The translations under genes were made by a program, and so were the position numbers. From assembly GCF_001514195.1 (NCBI RefSeq), contig NZ_KQ948743.1, positions 298,017 through 362,016 of the forward strand: a stretch of 64,000 nt of DNA, written 5' to 3'. Shown here piece after piece: positions 23,482 through 32,532 of the stretch; within the stretch, counting starts at the first letter, position 1, and each line of letters opens with the position of its first letter. The notes under the pieces are model-generated. The model was not told the origin of the DNA and did no database searches. It saw only the letters and a program-made list of their open reading frames with translations. This DNA is from Streptomyces griseorubiginosus (GTDB lineage: Bacteria; Actinomycetota; Actinomycetes; Streptomycetales; Streptomycetaceae).

Positions 23482-24849
23482 ATGTCCGTCTACAAGCCTT
23501 CGGCAGCCCGGAAGACAGGTACCAGCGGGAGACGAGCCGCGCTGCTGGCCGGCTGTGCCGCCACCGTGCTCCTCACCGTCACCGCCTGTGGCGGCGGTGG
23601 TGGCACCGGCGGCACCACCAACAAGGACGGATTCGCCCAAGCCGCCCAGAACGACGGGGCGTTGACCGTCTGGGTGGACGCGACCCGCATGGACGCGGCG
23701 AAGCAGTACCAGGCGTCGCACCCGAACGCGAAGCTGAACATCGTCAGCTACGACGGCGACGCCAACGGGTCCAACTACCTCCAGACGAAGGTCCAGTTGT
23801 TCAACCGCACCGGCAAGGGCTGGCCGGACGTCGTCTTCAGCTCCCAGAACAACGAGGCCAGCTGGGCCGTCGACGCGGGCTTCGCGGCTCCGCTGAACAA
23901 GGGCCTCATCCCGGACGCGACCCTCAGCGGGTTCGCCAAGGGCGCCAACGACGTCTGCACGGTCGACGGCACCCTGTACTGCCTGCGCAACGACCTCTCC
24001 CAGGCGGTGCTCTGGTACAACGCGCCGCTGCTGAAGAAGTTCGGCTACGCGGTCCCCACGACCTGGGAGGAGTTCCAGGCGCTCGGCGAGAAGGTCGCCA
24101 AGGAGCACCCCGGCTACCTCGTGGGCGACGCGGGTGACTCCTTCACCCCCGAGATCTACCTGTGGGCGAGCAAGTGCGGCGCCAACCACATCACCGGCCC
24201 CAAGGCCGTGTCGGTGAACACCACCAGCGAGTCCTGCACCAAGATGGCCAAGCTCCTGGACACGCTGATCAAGAACAAGTCCATGTCGATCAGCGGCGTC
24301 TTCAGCACCGACTTCGCCAAGAACGAGGCCGACAAGGTCCTGCTGATGCCCGGCCCGGCGTGGTACGGCGGCGCGGTGTTCAAGGACGGCCTCAAGACCC
24401 CGGCCAAGCAGATCGCGGTGGCGCCCATCCCGCAGTGGCAGGGCGACACCTCCCCCGCCACCGGCAACGTCGGCGGCGGCACCTGGCTGCTGTCCAAGCA
24501 CTCCAGCCACCTCAAGGCGGCCACCGACTTCCTGAAGTGGGTCACCACCGACAACGCCTACCAGGGCGAGAAGGCCCCCGGCTTCCCGGCCTACGCCCCG
24601 GCGGCCGAGAACTGGCTGAAGGCGCAGGCCGCCTCCGAGTACTACGCCAGTGACCTCACGGCCCTCAAGGACGCCTCCTCGCAGGTGTGGTCCGACTGGG
24701 GCTCGGGCCAGTTCAGCCAGGAGGCCATCTGGGCCGCCACCGTCAAGCCCGGCATCACGCAGGGCAAGACCATCGAGTCGATGCTGCCCGCCTGGCAGGA
24801 CTCGATCGTCAAGTACGCCCAGGCCGACGGATACAAGGTCTCCAAGTGA
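23482..24849 (+). CDS. Sugar ABC importer, solute-binding lipoprotein (operon head)
   Basis: The protein has 455 residues. A twin-Arg-containing lipoprotein signal (TSGRRAALLAGCAATVLL) ends at Cys36 in LTVTAC, followed by a Gly-rich linker. The mature part is a family 1 sugar-binding protein: LTVWVDATRM, WPDVVFSSQNNEASW, LWYNAPLLKKFGY and VPTTWEEFQALGEKVA. Extra cysteines (VCTVDGTLYC, SKCGAN...ESCTK) suggest disulfides. It delivers substrate to the two permeases that follow with overlapping starts. GGAG precedes the ATG. Cargo is probably a glycoside of the sugar degraded by the rest of the operon. Confidence 0.92.
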   Translation: MSVYKPSAARKTGTSGRRAALLAGCAATVLLTVTACGGGGGTGGTTNKDGFAQAAQNDGALTVWVDATRMDAAKQYQASHPNAKLNIVSYDGDANGSNYLQTKVQLFNRTGKGWPDVVFSSQNNEASWAVDAGFAAPLNKGLIPDATLSGFAKGANDVCTVDGTLYCLRNDLSQAVLWYNAPLLKKFGYAVPTTWEEFQALGEKVAKEHPGYLVGDAGDSFTPEIYLWASKCGANHITGPKAVSVNTTSESCTKMAKLLDTLIKNKSMSISGVFSTDFAKNEADKVLLMPGPAWYGGAVFKDGLKTPAKQIAVAPIPQWQGDTSPATGNVGGGTWLLSKHSSHLKAATDFLKWVTTDNAYQGEKAPGFPAYAPAAENWLKAQAASEYYASDLTALKDASSQVWSDWGSGQFSQEAIWAATVKPGITQGKTIESMLPAWQDSIVKYAQADGYKVSK

Positions 24850-25760
24850 CCGTCACGCACTCCTCGGCCGGCTCTGTCCGGGGGCGCCCTCGCGGCACCT
24901 CCCGGCAGAGCCGGGCCGGCGTGGCATTCGTCGCCGGCTACGTGCTGCTGCTGATCGCCTTCGGCGTCCTTCCTACCTGCTACGCGATCTACTTCGCGTT
25001 CACCGACGCCGGAGGCGCCTTCACCGGCCTCTCCAACTTCGTCACCACGGCGCAGGACTTCCGCTTCGTCGACTCACTGGGCCACGTGGCCCTGTACCTG
25101 GTCTTCTGGCTGCTGTCCCTCGTGGTGTTCGTGGTGGTCCTGGCACTGCTCCTGCACAAGCTGTCCTCCGGACCGCTCAGTCAGGCACTGCGCTTCCTCT
25201 ACTACATCCCCGGCGCCCTCGCCGGCGCCGCGAGCGTACTGGTGTGGCTGTTCATGCTCGACCCGACCGTCAGCCCGGTCAGCTCCCTGCTGGAGACACT
25301 GGGCTTCCACACCTTCGGCGAGGTCATCGCCCCCGGAAACCTGGCGCTGCTGTTCACGATCATCGCGTTCTGGACCGGCGCGGGCGGCTGGATCGTCGTC
25401 ATGTACGGGGCGCTCAACAACATCCCCAAGGACGTCATGGAGGCCGCGCGCATCGACGGCGCGAACGGCTGGCAGACCGCCTGGCGGGTGCAGATCCCCA
25501 TGCTCCGCAAGTGGATCGTCTACATGGTGATCCTGGCCTTCGCGGGCGGCGCGCAGCTCTTCGTCGAGCCGCAGCTGCTCTCCCTGGCGAGCACGGGCGT
25601 GGCCGGCCGCGACTACTCGCTCAACCAGCTGACGTACGACTTCGCCTTCCAGATGAACAACATCAACGGCGCCGCCGCGGTCTCCGTGGAGCTCCTGGTC
25701 GTCAGCGTGTCGGTCGCCGGTGTCTTCGTCGCACGATCGGGGTTCTTCGATGCCGACTGA
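24846..25760 (+). CDS. Sugar ABC importer permease 1
   Basis: The protein has 304 residues and six membrane helices of the MalF-like family. The EAA motif is MEAARIDGANGWQTAWRVQI. It starts at GTG, overlapping the stop of the binding-protein gene (GTGA), so translation is coupled. It ends 11 bases inside the second permease gene. No ATPase gene is present in the operon, so a shared MsiK-type ATPase is assumed. Confidence 0.92.
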   Translation: MTVTHSSAGSVRGRPRGTSRQSRAGVAFVAGYVLLLIAFGVLPTCYAIYFAFTDAGGAFTGLSNFVTTAQDFRFVDSLGHVALYLVFWLLSLVVFVVVLALLLHKLSSGPLSQALRFLYYIPGALAGAASVLVWLFMLDPTVSPVSSLLETLGFHTFGEVIAPGNLALLFTIIAFWTGAGGWIVVMYGALNNIPKDVMEAARIDGANGWQTAWRVQIPMLRKWIVYMVILAFAGGAQLFVEPQLLSLASTGVAGRDYSLNQLTYDFAFQMNNINGAAAVSVELLVVSVSVAGVFVARSGFFDAD

Positions 25761-26718
25761 CACACGATCCAACTCTTTCGCAGCCGCTCCTCCCGCGAAA
25801 CGGGATCAGCACCCCGGCAGCCGCCACGGGCAGCCACACCCGCGCCGCCGTCGACCCCGCCGCGTGACATCCCGTCTGCTGGCCGGCTCGGTGCTCACCG
25901 TCTTCGTGGTGTTCTTCGTCCTGCCGGTGCTGTGGCTGCTGCTCGCGGCGACCAAGACCGACCAGCAGCTCGTCCACGACAACCCGCTGTCCTTCGGGTC
26001 CTGGCACGCGCTGAAGGCCAACTGGCACGCGCTCACCGCCTTCCAGGACGACGCGATCCTGGTGTGGCTGCGCAACTCGGCCGTCTACGCCGCGATCTCC
26101 CTGGTCATCACGCTCTGCCTGGCCATTCCGGCCGGCTACGCGCTGGCGATGACCGAGTTCCGCGGCCGTCACACGCTGCTGATCGCGACCCTGGTCGTGA
26201 TGCTGATGCCGAACGCCACGCTGGTGGTGCCGCTCTTCCTGGAGATCAACGCGGTGCATCTGATCGGCACCATGTGGTCGATCATCCTGCCGTACTCGTT
26301 CTACCCGTTCGGGGTGTACCTGACGTACATCTACTTCACCACCGCCGTGCCCAAAGATCTGCTGGCCGCGGCGCGGATGGACGGCTGCTCCGAGTTCGGT
26401 GTGTTCCGCCACGTGGCTCTGCCTCTGGCGACCCCCGTCATCGCGCTGGTCGGGTTCTTCAGCTTCGTCGCCAACTGGACGAACTACTTCCTGCCCTACG
26501 TGATGCTCCCCGAGAGCGACCAGATGCCCGTCCAGGTGGGCGTCGGCAGCCTCCTCAGCAATGTGCCGTCGTTCAACCCGACCGTCGGCACACTCGCCAT
26601 CGAACGACCGCAGTTGGCACTGGCGACGCTGGTGGCCATCACACCGGTGCTCGTCGTGTTCCTGTTCGCCCAGCGCTTCCTGGTCAGCGGAATGCTCGCC
26701 GGCGCCACCAAGGAGTAA
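25750..26718 (+). CDS. Sugar ABC importer permease 2
   Basis: The protein has 322 residues. A long basic N-terminus (about 45 residues, PHPRRRRPRRVTSRLL) precedes six membrane helices. The EAA-type loop is AAARMDGCSEFGVFRHVALP. It is of the MalG/AraQ type. The ATG at 25750 overlaps the previous gene by 11 bases, whereas an upstream in-frame ATG at 25720 would overlap by 41. The pairing with the protein at 24846 is firm. Confidence 0.9.
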   Translation: MPTDTRSNSFAAAPPAKRDQHPGSRHGQPHPRRRRPRRVTSRLLAGSVLTVFVVFFVLPVLWLLLAATKTDQQLVHDNPLSFGSWHALKANWHALTAFQDDAILVWLRNSAVYAAISLVITLCLAIPAGYALAMTEFRGRHTLLIATLVVMLMPNATLVVPLFLEINAVHLIGTMWSIILPYSFYPFGVYLTYIYFTTAVPKDLLAAARMDGCSEFGVFRHVALPLATPVIALVGFFSFVANWTNYFLPYVMLPESDQMPVQVGVGSLLSNVPSFNPTVGTLAIERPQLALATLVAITPVLVVFLFAQRFLVSGMLAGATKE

Positions 26719-26726
26719 CAGCCCTC

Positions 26727-28730
26727 ATGCCCTACAGCCCCGACCCCCACGCGTCCGGAGCCGAGACCCCGGCCTCCGAGCAGACCGCACCCGACATCAC
26801 GGCCGGGATCCCGCTGCTCGAACCACCCGGCTGGGCCATCGCACAGCGCTCGCTGTTCGACCTCCTCGACCACGCCTGGCGCCGCTTCGCCCGCGACTTC
26901 ACCGGCCCCGACGGTCGACTGAACTACACCGGCCCGCTGACCACCCGCGACGGTGCGGACGACTTCTACGAGGTCTTCTTCAACTGGCCCCAGCTGTACC
27001 TCCTCGGCGGCGCAGACGACCTGCTGCCCGCCAGCGAGAAGCACTGGGAGGGCGTCACCCGGCAGCTGACCGAACTGGACATGCTGCGCGACGAGTACGA
27101 GCGCGGCTACGACTGGTTCCACCAGGGCGAGAGCCTGCTCCTGCTCTACTTCCTGTGCATGGCCGCCCCCGACCGGTGGCGTGAGCGCGCCCTGCGCTTC
27201 GCCGAGCTGTACGTCGACCCCGCCAAGGGCAACTACGACCCCGAGCACCGCATCATCACCCGCCCCCACAACGGCAGCGACCCCGAGCGCACCGGCCTGT
27301 TCGACGGTGACGTCTACCCGTGGCTGCTGAAGGAGGCGGAGACCTACGGCTACCCGCTCGAGTGGCTGCCCGAGGCCCAGGACGGTCCGTACCCGCTCTC
27401 GGCGGACCCGCGGCTCGGCGACCAGATGCGCGACCGGATGGGCGTCGGCGACACCACGATGAACCTCGCCGCGGCCGGTCTCGTCCTCAACGCCTGGATC
27501 CTGTCCGGCGAGGAGCGCTACCGGGACTGGATCGTCGAGTACGTCAGCGCCTGGCGCGAACGCACCGAGGCGAACGGCGGTCTGATCCCGGACAACGTCG
27601 GCCCGGACGGGGTCGTCGGCAGCCTGCTGGAAGGGCGCTGGTACGGCGGCCACTACGGCTGGTCCTGGCCGCACGGCTGGCACAGCCTCGGCCACGCGGC
27701 CTGCGTGGGGGCGCTCGCGGCGGCCACGGTCACCGGCGACGACGACTACCTCTCCATGGTCGCGACCTCGCTCGACACGCTCATAGGCCAGGCCAAGGTC
27801 ATGCCCCACACGGAGGCCGACACCAGTCTTCCCTCCAAGTGGGCGGTGGAACTGGTCGGTCAGGACCGGCACACGCCCACCATCCACCTGCCGTTCCGCC
27901 ACAACGACTCCGGCTGGTTCGACTACAACCCGGCCACGCCCCCCGTGCCGGTGGCCCTGTGGCACCACACCTCCTCCGAGGCCGACCGGGCCCGGCTGGA
28001 GGGGCTGCGCGAGGCGGACGGCATCGACTGGCGCACCGTGCGGCCGTTCCGGTCCAAGGAGGACTCCGGGCACGAGAAGGCGTGGTTCGCCTTCCTCGCC
28101 GGCGACGACCCCGACTACCCCGAGCGCATCCTCGCCACCGCCCAGGCCCAGATACGGCACCGGCTGCGGCGCATCGACCGCTACCGCGACCTGGACGTGC
28201 CCGAGGCCGACATCCATGTGTGGCAGCTGTGCAACCCGGTGGTCACCGAGGCCCTGGTCCAACTCACCTGGGGCGGCCCGCAGGTGCTGTACCAGGGCGG
28301 TCTCCAGCAGGCCCGGCTGCGCTACCACGACGCCGACGCCCGCCGCGCCGGCCTGCCCGCGGACGTCGCCGCGCTCGTCAGCTCCATCGACCCGGAGGCG
28401 ACCACCGTCGAGCTGGTCAACCTGGCCCCCGAGACCGACCGCACGGTCATCGTCCAGGCGGGCGCGTTCGCCGAGCACACCATCACCGGCGTCCGGTACA
28501 CGACCTGCACGGACGACGGCTGGATCGGCGACATGTACGACTACGGCCACACCGAGCCGGTGGTCTCCGAGGCCGAAGTCCCGCATGAGGGGCCGTACCT
28601 GACGGTCCGGCTGCCCGCCTCCACCCGTATCCGGCTGACCCTGCGGCTGGGGCTGCGCACTCGCACACCCAGCTACGGCACACCCTTCGACGGGTCCCGC
28701 TCCGACGACACGACAGGGGAATCGGCATGA
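26727..28730 (+). CDS. Unassigned 667-aa cytoplasmic protein, possible (alpha/alpha)-barrel glycoside hydrolase
   Basis: I cannot place this protein in a named family. It has no signal peptide. Residues about 25-530 are rich in aromatic, alpha-helical repeats such as FYEVFFNWPQLYLLGGAD and WPHGWHSLGHAACVGALAA, the style of (alpha/alpha)6-barrel sugar enzymes. Residues about 550-665 look like a beta-sandwich (TVELVNLAPETDRTVIVQAG). Candidate acidic catalytic residues lie in LIPDNVGPDG (about 285-295) and FAFLAGDDPDYPE. It is cotranscribed between importer and mutarotase; its stop overlaps the next start. The position predicts that it cleaves the imported glycoside to release the sugar oxidised downstream. 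AGGAG lies 11 bases before the ATG. Confidence 0.72.
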   Translation: MPYSPDPHASGAETPASEQTAPDITAGIPLLEPPGWAIAQRSLFDLLDHAWRRFARDFTGPDGRLNYTGPLTTRDGADDFYEVFFNWPQLYLLGGADDLLPASEKHWEGVTRQLTELDMLRDEYERGYDWFHQGESLLLLYFLCMAAPDRWRERALRFAELYVDPAKGNYDPEHRIITRPHNGSDPERTGLFDGDVYPWLLKEAETYGYPLEWLPEAQDGPYPLSADPRLGDQMRDRMGVGDTTMNLAAAGLVLNAWILSGEERYRDWIVEYVSAWRERTEANGGLIPDNVGPDGVVGSLLEGRWYGGHYGWSWPHGWHSLGHAACVGALAAATVTGDDDYLSMVATSLDTLIGQAKVMPHTEADTSLPSKWAVELVGQDRHTPTIHLPFRHNDSGWFDYNPATPPVPVALWHHTSSEADRARLEGLREADGIDWRTVRPFRSKEDSGHEKAWFAFLAGDDPDYPERILATAQAQIRHRLRRIDRYRDLDVPEADIHVWQLCNPVVTEALVQLTWGGPQVLYQGGLQQARLRYHDADARRAGLPADVAALVSSIDPEATTVELVNLAPETDRTVIVQAGAFAEHTITGVRYTTCTDDGWIGDMYDYGHTEPVVSEAEVPHEGPYLTVRLPASTRIRLTLRLGLRTRTPSYGTPFDGSRSDDTTGESA

Positions 28731-29074
28731 AGCGCATCGCCCAGACCATCAGGCTCCGTCCCGAGCACCGCGAGGAGTACCTGCGGCTCCACTCCGCCGT
28801 GTGGCCCGGCGTGGAGGCCGCCCTGCTCCGGGCGAACATCCGGAACTACAGCATCTACCTCCACGGTGACGTGCTGTTCGCGTACATGGAGTACATCGGC
28901 GACGACTTCGAGGCGGACATGGCGTCCATCGAGGCCGACCCCGAGACCCAGCGCTGGTGGAAGCACACCGACCCGTGCCAGGAGCCCTTCCCCGACCGGG
29001 GCGAGGGACGGCAGTGGACCGAACTCCCCGAGGTCTGGCACCTCAGCGCGCCGACCGACGACGCCACCGCCTGA
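28727..29074 (+). CDS. L-rhamnose mutarotase-like protein (RhaM/DUF718)
   Basis: The protein has 115 residues. The RhaM fold is recognised by Tyr18 and His22 (EEYLRLHSAVWPGVEAAL), the strand IRNYSIYLHGDVLFAYMEY, and QRWWKHTDP near residue 75, all matching E. coli RhaM. Such proteins interconvert alpha and beta anomers of rhamnose; relatives act on fucose-type sugars. Here it would supply the anomer used by the sugar 1-dehydrogenase encoded at 33589. It overlaps the previous gene by four bases (ATGA). Sugar specificity is not certain. Confidence 0.88.
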   Translation: MKRIAQTIRLRPEHREEYLRLHSAVWPGVEAALLRANIRNYSIYLHGDVLFAYMEYIGDDFEADMASIEADPETQRWWKHTDPCQEPFPDRGEGRQWTELPEVWHLSAPTDDATA

Positions 29075-29112
29075 CCCGGCCCGCACCAGTCCGACCCGAC
29101 TTGGATCACCTC

Positions 29113-30018
29113 GTGAACGCACCCGTGCTCATCGACGCCCACCACCATCTGTGGGACCTCGACCACCGTCCCCAGCCGTGGCTGGACGACCCCGGCGTGA
29201 CGTCGATCCGCCGCACCTTCACCCCCGACGACCTGCGCTCCACCGCCACCCGGCCCATCGCGGGCCGGAGACTGCACGGCACGGTCGTCGTCCAGTGCAT
29301 CGCGGAGGTCGCCGAGACCGAGGACCTGCTCGCGCTCGCCGAGCGGGAGCCCCTGATCCAGGCCGTGGTCGGCTGGGCCGACCTCACGTCACCGGCCGTC
29401 GGTGACGTACTCGACAAGCTGCAAGCCGGGCCGGGCGGCGGACACCTGCGCTCCCTACGGCACCTCGTCCAGGGCGAGACCGACCCCAACTGGCTGCAAC
29501 ACCCTGACGTGGAAAGCGGGTTGAGGGCGGCCCGGGACCGCGGACTGCGCTACGACGTCCTCGTGCGCGACCACCAGCTCGACCAGGCGATCCGGCTCGC
29601 GGAACGCTTCCCCGACCTGCCCCAGGTCCTCGACCACGCGGGCAAGCCGGACCTCGTCGGGCAGGACCTCACCGAGTGGGAACGCGGGATCCGACGGCTG
29701 GCAGCACACCCGCACGTGGTGTGCAAGGTCTCCGGGCTTGTCACCGAGGCCGACCACACCCACTGGACCACCGCCGACATCCGCCCCGCCTGGGACGTCC
29801 TGGTCTCAGCCTTCGGCCCCGAGCGGCTGATGTTCGGCTCGGACTGGCCGGTTGCCAACCTGGCCGGCGGCTGGAACCGGTGGGCCACCACCGTGGACGA
29901 ACTCGTCACCGGCTGGAGCGAGAGCGACGTCCACGCGCTTCTCGTCGGCACCGCGACCGCGTTCTACGGGCTCGCCCCCGTCGCCGCGGAGAGCGGCGCA
30001 GCAATCCGAACGACCTGA
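29113..30018 (+). CDS. Amidohydrolase-2 family sugar lactonase (fuconolactonase-like)
   Basis: The protein has 301 residues from GTG at 29113. It begins VLIDAHHHLWDLDHRPQPW, the metal-binding HxH and signature of the family that includes L-fucono-, L-rhamnono- and L-galactono-lactonases. LDHAGKPD, CKVSGLVTEAD and LMFGSDWPV complete the pattern. It hydrolyses an aldonolactone to the aldonate in the cytoplasm. The ribosome site is weak. Context (mutarotase before, dehydrogenases after) fits the second step of an oxidative hexose or 6-deoxyhexose pathway. Confidence 0.88.
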   Translation: MNAPVLIDAHHHLWDLDHRPQPWLDDPGVTSIRRTFTPDDLRSTATRPIAGRRLHGTVVVQCIAEVAETEDLLALAEREPLIQAVVGWADLTSPAVGDVLDKLQAGPGGGHLRSLRHLVQGETDPNWLQHPDVESGLRAARDRGLRYDVLVRDHQLDQAIRLAERFPDLPQVLDHAGKPDLVGQDLTEWERGIRRLAAHPHVVCKVSGLVTEADHTHWTTADIRPAWDVLVSAFGPERLMFGSDWPVANLAGGWNRWATTVDELVTGWSESDVHALLVGTATAFYGLAPVAAESGAAIRTT

Positions 30019-30101
30019 CCCGCCCCGCCGAACATCGCACCGACCCCGCGCCGGACACACCGCCCCACTGCTCCGGTCCGCGCCGAAGGGACCCTGCCCC
30101 C

Positions 30102-31145
30102 ATGCCACTTGCCGCCCGCTACACCTCCGCCCGCACCCTGGACACCGCCCCCGTCCAGACCGCGCCGCCCGGCCCCGGTGAGGTGGAGATCGCCCCCGCC
30201 TTCGTCGGGATCTGCGGTACCGACCTGCACATCTTCCACGGCGACATGGACGCCCGGGTCACCGCGCCCGCCGTCCTCGGGCACGAGATGTCCGGCCGCA
30301 TCGTCCGGGTGGGCGAGGGCGTCGAGGGCTGGGCACCCGGTGACGCAGTCACCGTGATGCCGCTGCGCTGGGACGACACCTGCCCCGCCTGCCGCAACGG
30401 CCACCAGCACATCTGCCAACACCTCGACTTCATCGGCATCGACTCCCCCGGCGCCATGCAACAGCGCTGGACCGTCCCCGCCTCCACCCTCATACGCCTG
30501 CCCGACTCCCTGCCCCTGGACCGGGCAGCGCTCGTGGAGCCCACCGCGGTCGCCGTGCACGACGTCGGCCGCGCCCAGGTGCGCGAGGGCGAGCGGGTCG
30601 TCGTGGTCGGCGGCGGCCCCGTCGGCGTCCTGATCGCCCTGGCCGCCAGGGCCGCCGGCGGGGATGTCAGGGTGGTGGAGCTGAGCCCTCACCGGCGTTT
30701 GCTCGCAGAGGAGTTGGGCCTGACCGTGTGGGACCCGGCCGCCGAGGACCTGGCCGCACTCGTGCGGGAATGGACCGGGGACGCGGGGGCTGACGTGGCC
30801 TTCGAGGTGTCCGGCGCGCAAGGGGGCGTGGAGACGGCCGTCGACGTGCTCGGCGTGCGCGGCCGGCTGTGCCTGGTCGCCATCCACTCCCGGCCCCGCG
30901 AGGTGAACCTGCACCGCTTCTTCTGGCGCGAACTCACCCTCGTCGGCGCCCGGTTGTACGACCGCTCCGACTTCGAACGAGCCGTGTCCCTGGTCGCGGA
31001 GGGTGCCGTCCCCGCAGACCGGCTGATCACCAAGATCGTGCCCCTGACCGACGCACCGGCTGCCTTCGAGGCGCTGGAGGGCGGCGGAAACGTGATGAAG
31101 ATCCTGGTGGACTGCACCGACGAGGCCCAGGGAGCCGTCCAGTGA
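30102..31145 (+). CDS. Zinc-dependent MDR alcohol dehydrogenase (L-galactonate/sugar-acid dehydrogenase-like)
   Basis: The protein has 347 residues. The catalytic zinc site is C38-G-T-D41 and G60-H61-E62. The NAD-binding motif is VVVGGGPVGVLIALAA. The structural zinc lobe has C94, C97 and C105, but the position of the first cysteine holds Asp (WDDTCPACRNGHQHIC), so that site is altered or uses Asp. The overall sequence resembles threonine/sorbitol and RspB-like sugar-acid dehydrogenases. In the proposed pathway it would oxidise L-galactonate at C5 to D-tagaturonate. It starts at ATG 30102, and its stop overlaps the SDR start. Confidence 0.86.
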   Translation: MPLAARYTSARTLDTAPVQTAPPGPGEVEIAPAFVGICGTDLHIFHGDMDARVTAPAVLGHEMSGRIVRVGEGVEGWAPGDAVTVMPLRWDDTCPACRNGHQHICQHLDFIGIDSPGAMQQRWTVPASTLIRLPDSLPLDRAALVEPTAVAVHDVGRAQVREGERVVVVGGGPVGVLIALAARAAGGDVRVVELSPHRRLLAEELGLTVWDPAAEDLAALVREWTGDAGADVAFEVSGAQGGVETAVDVLGVRGRLCLVAIHSRPREVNLHRFFWRELTLVGARLYDRSDFERAVSLVAEGAVPADRLITKIVPLTDAPAAFEALEGGGNVMKILVDCTDEAQGAVQ

Positions 31146-31903
31146 ACGCCTTTGATCTGACAGGCAAGCTCGCCGTCGTCACCGGCGCCCGGCGCGGCAT
31201 CGGCCGCGCCATGGCCCGCGCTCTCGCCGAAGCCGGCGCGGACGTCATCGGGGTGAGCGCCTCCCTGGAGGAGTCCGGCAGCGCGGTGGAGAAGGACGTC
31301 ACCGCCGCCGGCCGGACCTTCGAGGCGATCCGCACCGACTTCGCCGACCCCGACGCGGTGCGGGCCCTGGGCGAAAACCTCGCGGGCCGACAGCGTCCGG
31401 TGGACATCCTGGTCAACAACGCCGGCACCATCCGCCGCACCCCGGCCGCCCAGCACAGCGACACCGACTGGGACCTGGTCCTCCAGGTCAACCTGAGCGC
31501 CCAGTTCGCCCTCACCCGCGCCATCGGCGCCACCATGGTCGCCCGCGGCCAGGGCAAGATCGTCTTCACCGCGTCCCTGCTCAGCTTCCAGGGCGGCATC
31601 ACCGTCCCCGGCTACACCGCCGCCAAACACGGCATCGCAGGACTGACCAAGGCGCTCGCCAACGAATGGGCCCCGCACGGCGTCAACGTCAACGCCATCG
31701 CGCCCGGCTACATCGCCACCGACAACACCCAGGCCCTCCAGGACGACCCCGCCCGCAGCAAGGCCATCCTGGAACGCATCCCGGCCGCCCGCTGGGGCAA
31801 CGCCGACGACCTCGCCGGCGCCACCGTCTTCCTCGCCTCCTCCGCCGCCGACTACATCCACGGCACCGTCCTCCCGGTCGACGGCGGATGGCTCGGCCGA
31901 TGA
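31142..31903 (+). CDS. SDR oxidoreductase, KduD-like
   Basis: The protein has 253 residues starting at GTG. It is a classical SDR: TGARRGIG (14-21), NNAG (92-95), Ser145, Tyr158 and Lys162, and a C-terminal DYIHGTVLPVDGG. The segment after NNAG (TIRRTPAAQHSDTDW) is typical of KduD/2-deoxygluconate-3-dehydrogenase-like enzymes, which act on 2-keto-3-deoxy or ulosonic acids. It could interconvert tagaturonate and altronate or a keto-deoxy acid. It overlaps the neighbours on both sides, so the expression is tightly coupled. Confidence 0.88.
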   Translation: MNAFDLTGKLAVVTGARRGIGRAMARALAEAGADVIGVSASLEESGSAVEKDVTAAGRTFEAIRTDFADPDAVRALGENLAGRQRPVDILVNNAGTIRRTPAAQHSDTDWDLVLQVNLSAQFALTRAIGATMVARGQGKIVFTASLLSFQGGITVPGYTAAKHGIAGLTKALANEWAPHGVNVNAIAPGYIATDNTQALQDDPARSKAILERIPAARWGNADDLAGATVFLASSAADYIHGTVLPVDGGWLGR

Positions 31904-32532
31904 CCGGCACCGACCTCGCCGGGCTGCTCACCGGGGCGCGGATCGTGCCGGTCCTGACCGTGCCCGACCCCCGCACGGCCGCCCCGCTGGCCCGCGCCCT
32001 GGCGGCAGGGGGTGCCCGCTGCGCCGAGGTCACCTTCCGCACCCCCGATGCCGAGCAGGTCGTGAAGGCGATGGCCGCCGAGGGCGGTCTGGTCGTCGGC
32101 GCGGGCACGGTGCTGACCGCCGAGCAGGCGGAACGGGCCGTGGCGGCCGGGGCCCGCTTCCTCGTCTCGCCCGGCCTCGACGACGAAGTCCTCGACGCGG
32201 CAAGGGCGTTGGGCGTGCCGGTCGCGCCGGGCGTCGCGACGGCCACCGAGCTGATGCGCGCGGTCAGGGCGGGCATCGACACGGTCAAGCTGTTCCCCGC
32301 CGAGCCGCTCGGCGGCCGGGCGATGCTGCGGGCGCTCGCCGCGCCCTTCCCCGGGGTGCGGTTCATGCCGACCGGCGGGATCGACGCCGCCGCGCTGCCC
32401 GGCTACCTCAGGGAACCTTCCGTGCTCGCGGTCGGCGGCAGCTGGATGGCAACCCCCGCCCTCCTCGCGAGCGGCGACTACGAGGAGATCCGCCGGCTGA
32501 CCGCCGAGGCCGTGGAGCGGAGCGTGCCATGA
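31900..32532 (+). CDS. eda: 2-keto-3-deoxy-6-phosphogluconate (KDPG) aldolase
   Basis: The protein has 210 residues, the usual size. The Schiff-base lysine is K130 (IDTVKLFPAEPLGG) and the proton-handling Glu is E43 (CAEVTFRTPDA). GAGTVLT and FMPTGGID are family landmarks. It splits KDPG (or the galacto epimer) into pyruvate and glyceraldehyde 3-phosphate. The ATG overlaps the SDR stop, and the kinase start overlaps its own stop. With the kinase it forms the final steps of the operon's pathway. Confidence 0.93.
   Translation: MTGTDLAGLLTGARIVPVLTVPDPRTAAPLARALAAGGARCAEVTFRTPDAEQVVKAMAAEGGLVVGAGTVLTAEQAERAVAAGARFLVSPGLDDEVLDAARALGVPVAPGVATATELMRAVRAGIDTVKLFPAEPLGGRAMLRALAAPFPGVRFMPTGGIDAAALPGYLREPSVLAVGGSWMATPALLASGDYEEIRRLTAEAVERSVP

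Noticed and set aside
26496..28586. Minus-strand open frame of nearly 700 codons opposite the 667-aa protein
   Set aside because: Val/Gly/Ala-rich shadow. The plus strand has a ribosome site, coupling to neighbours and a protein-like composition.
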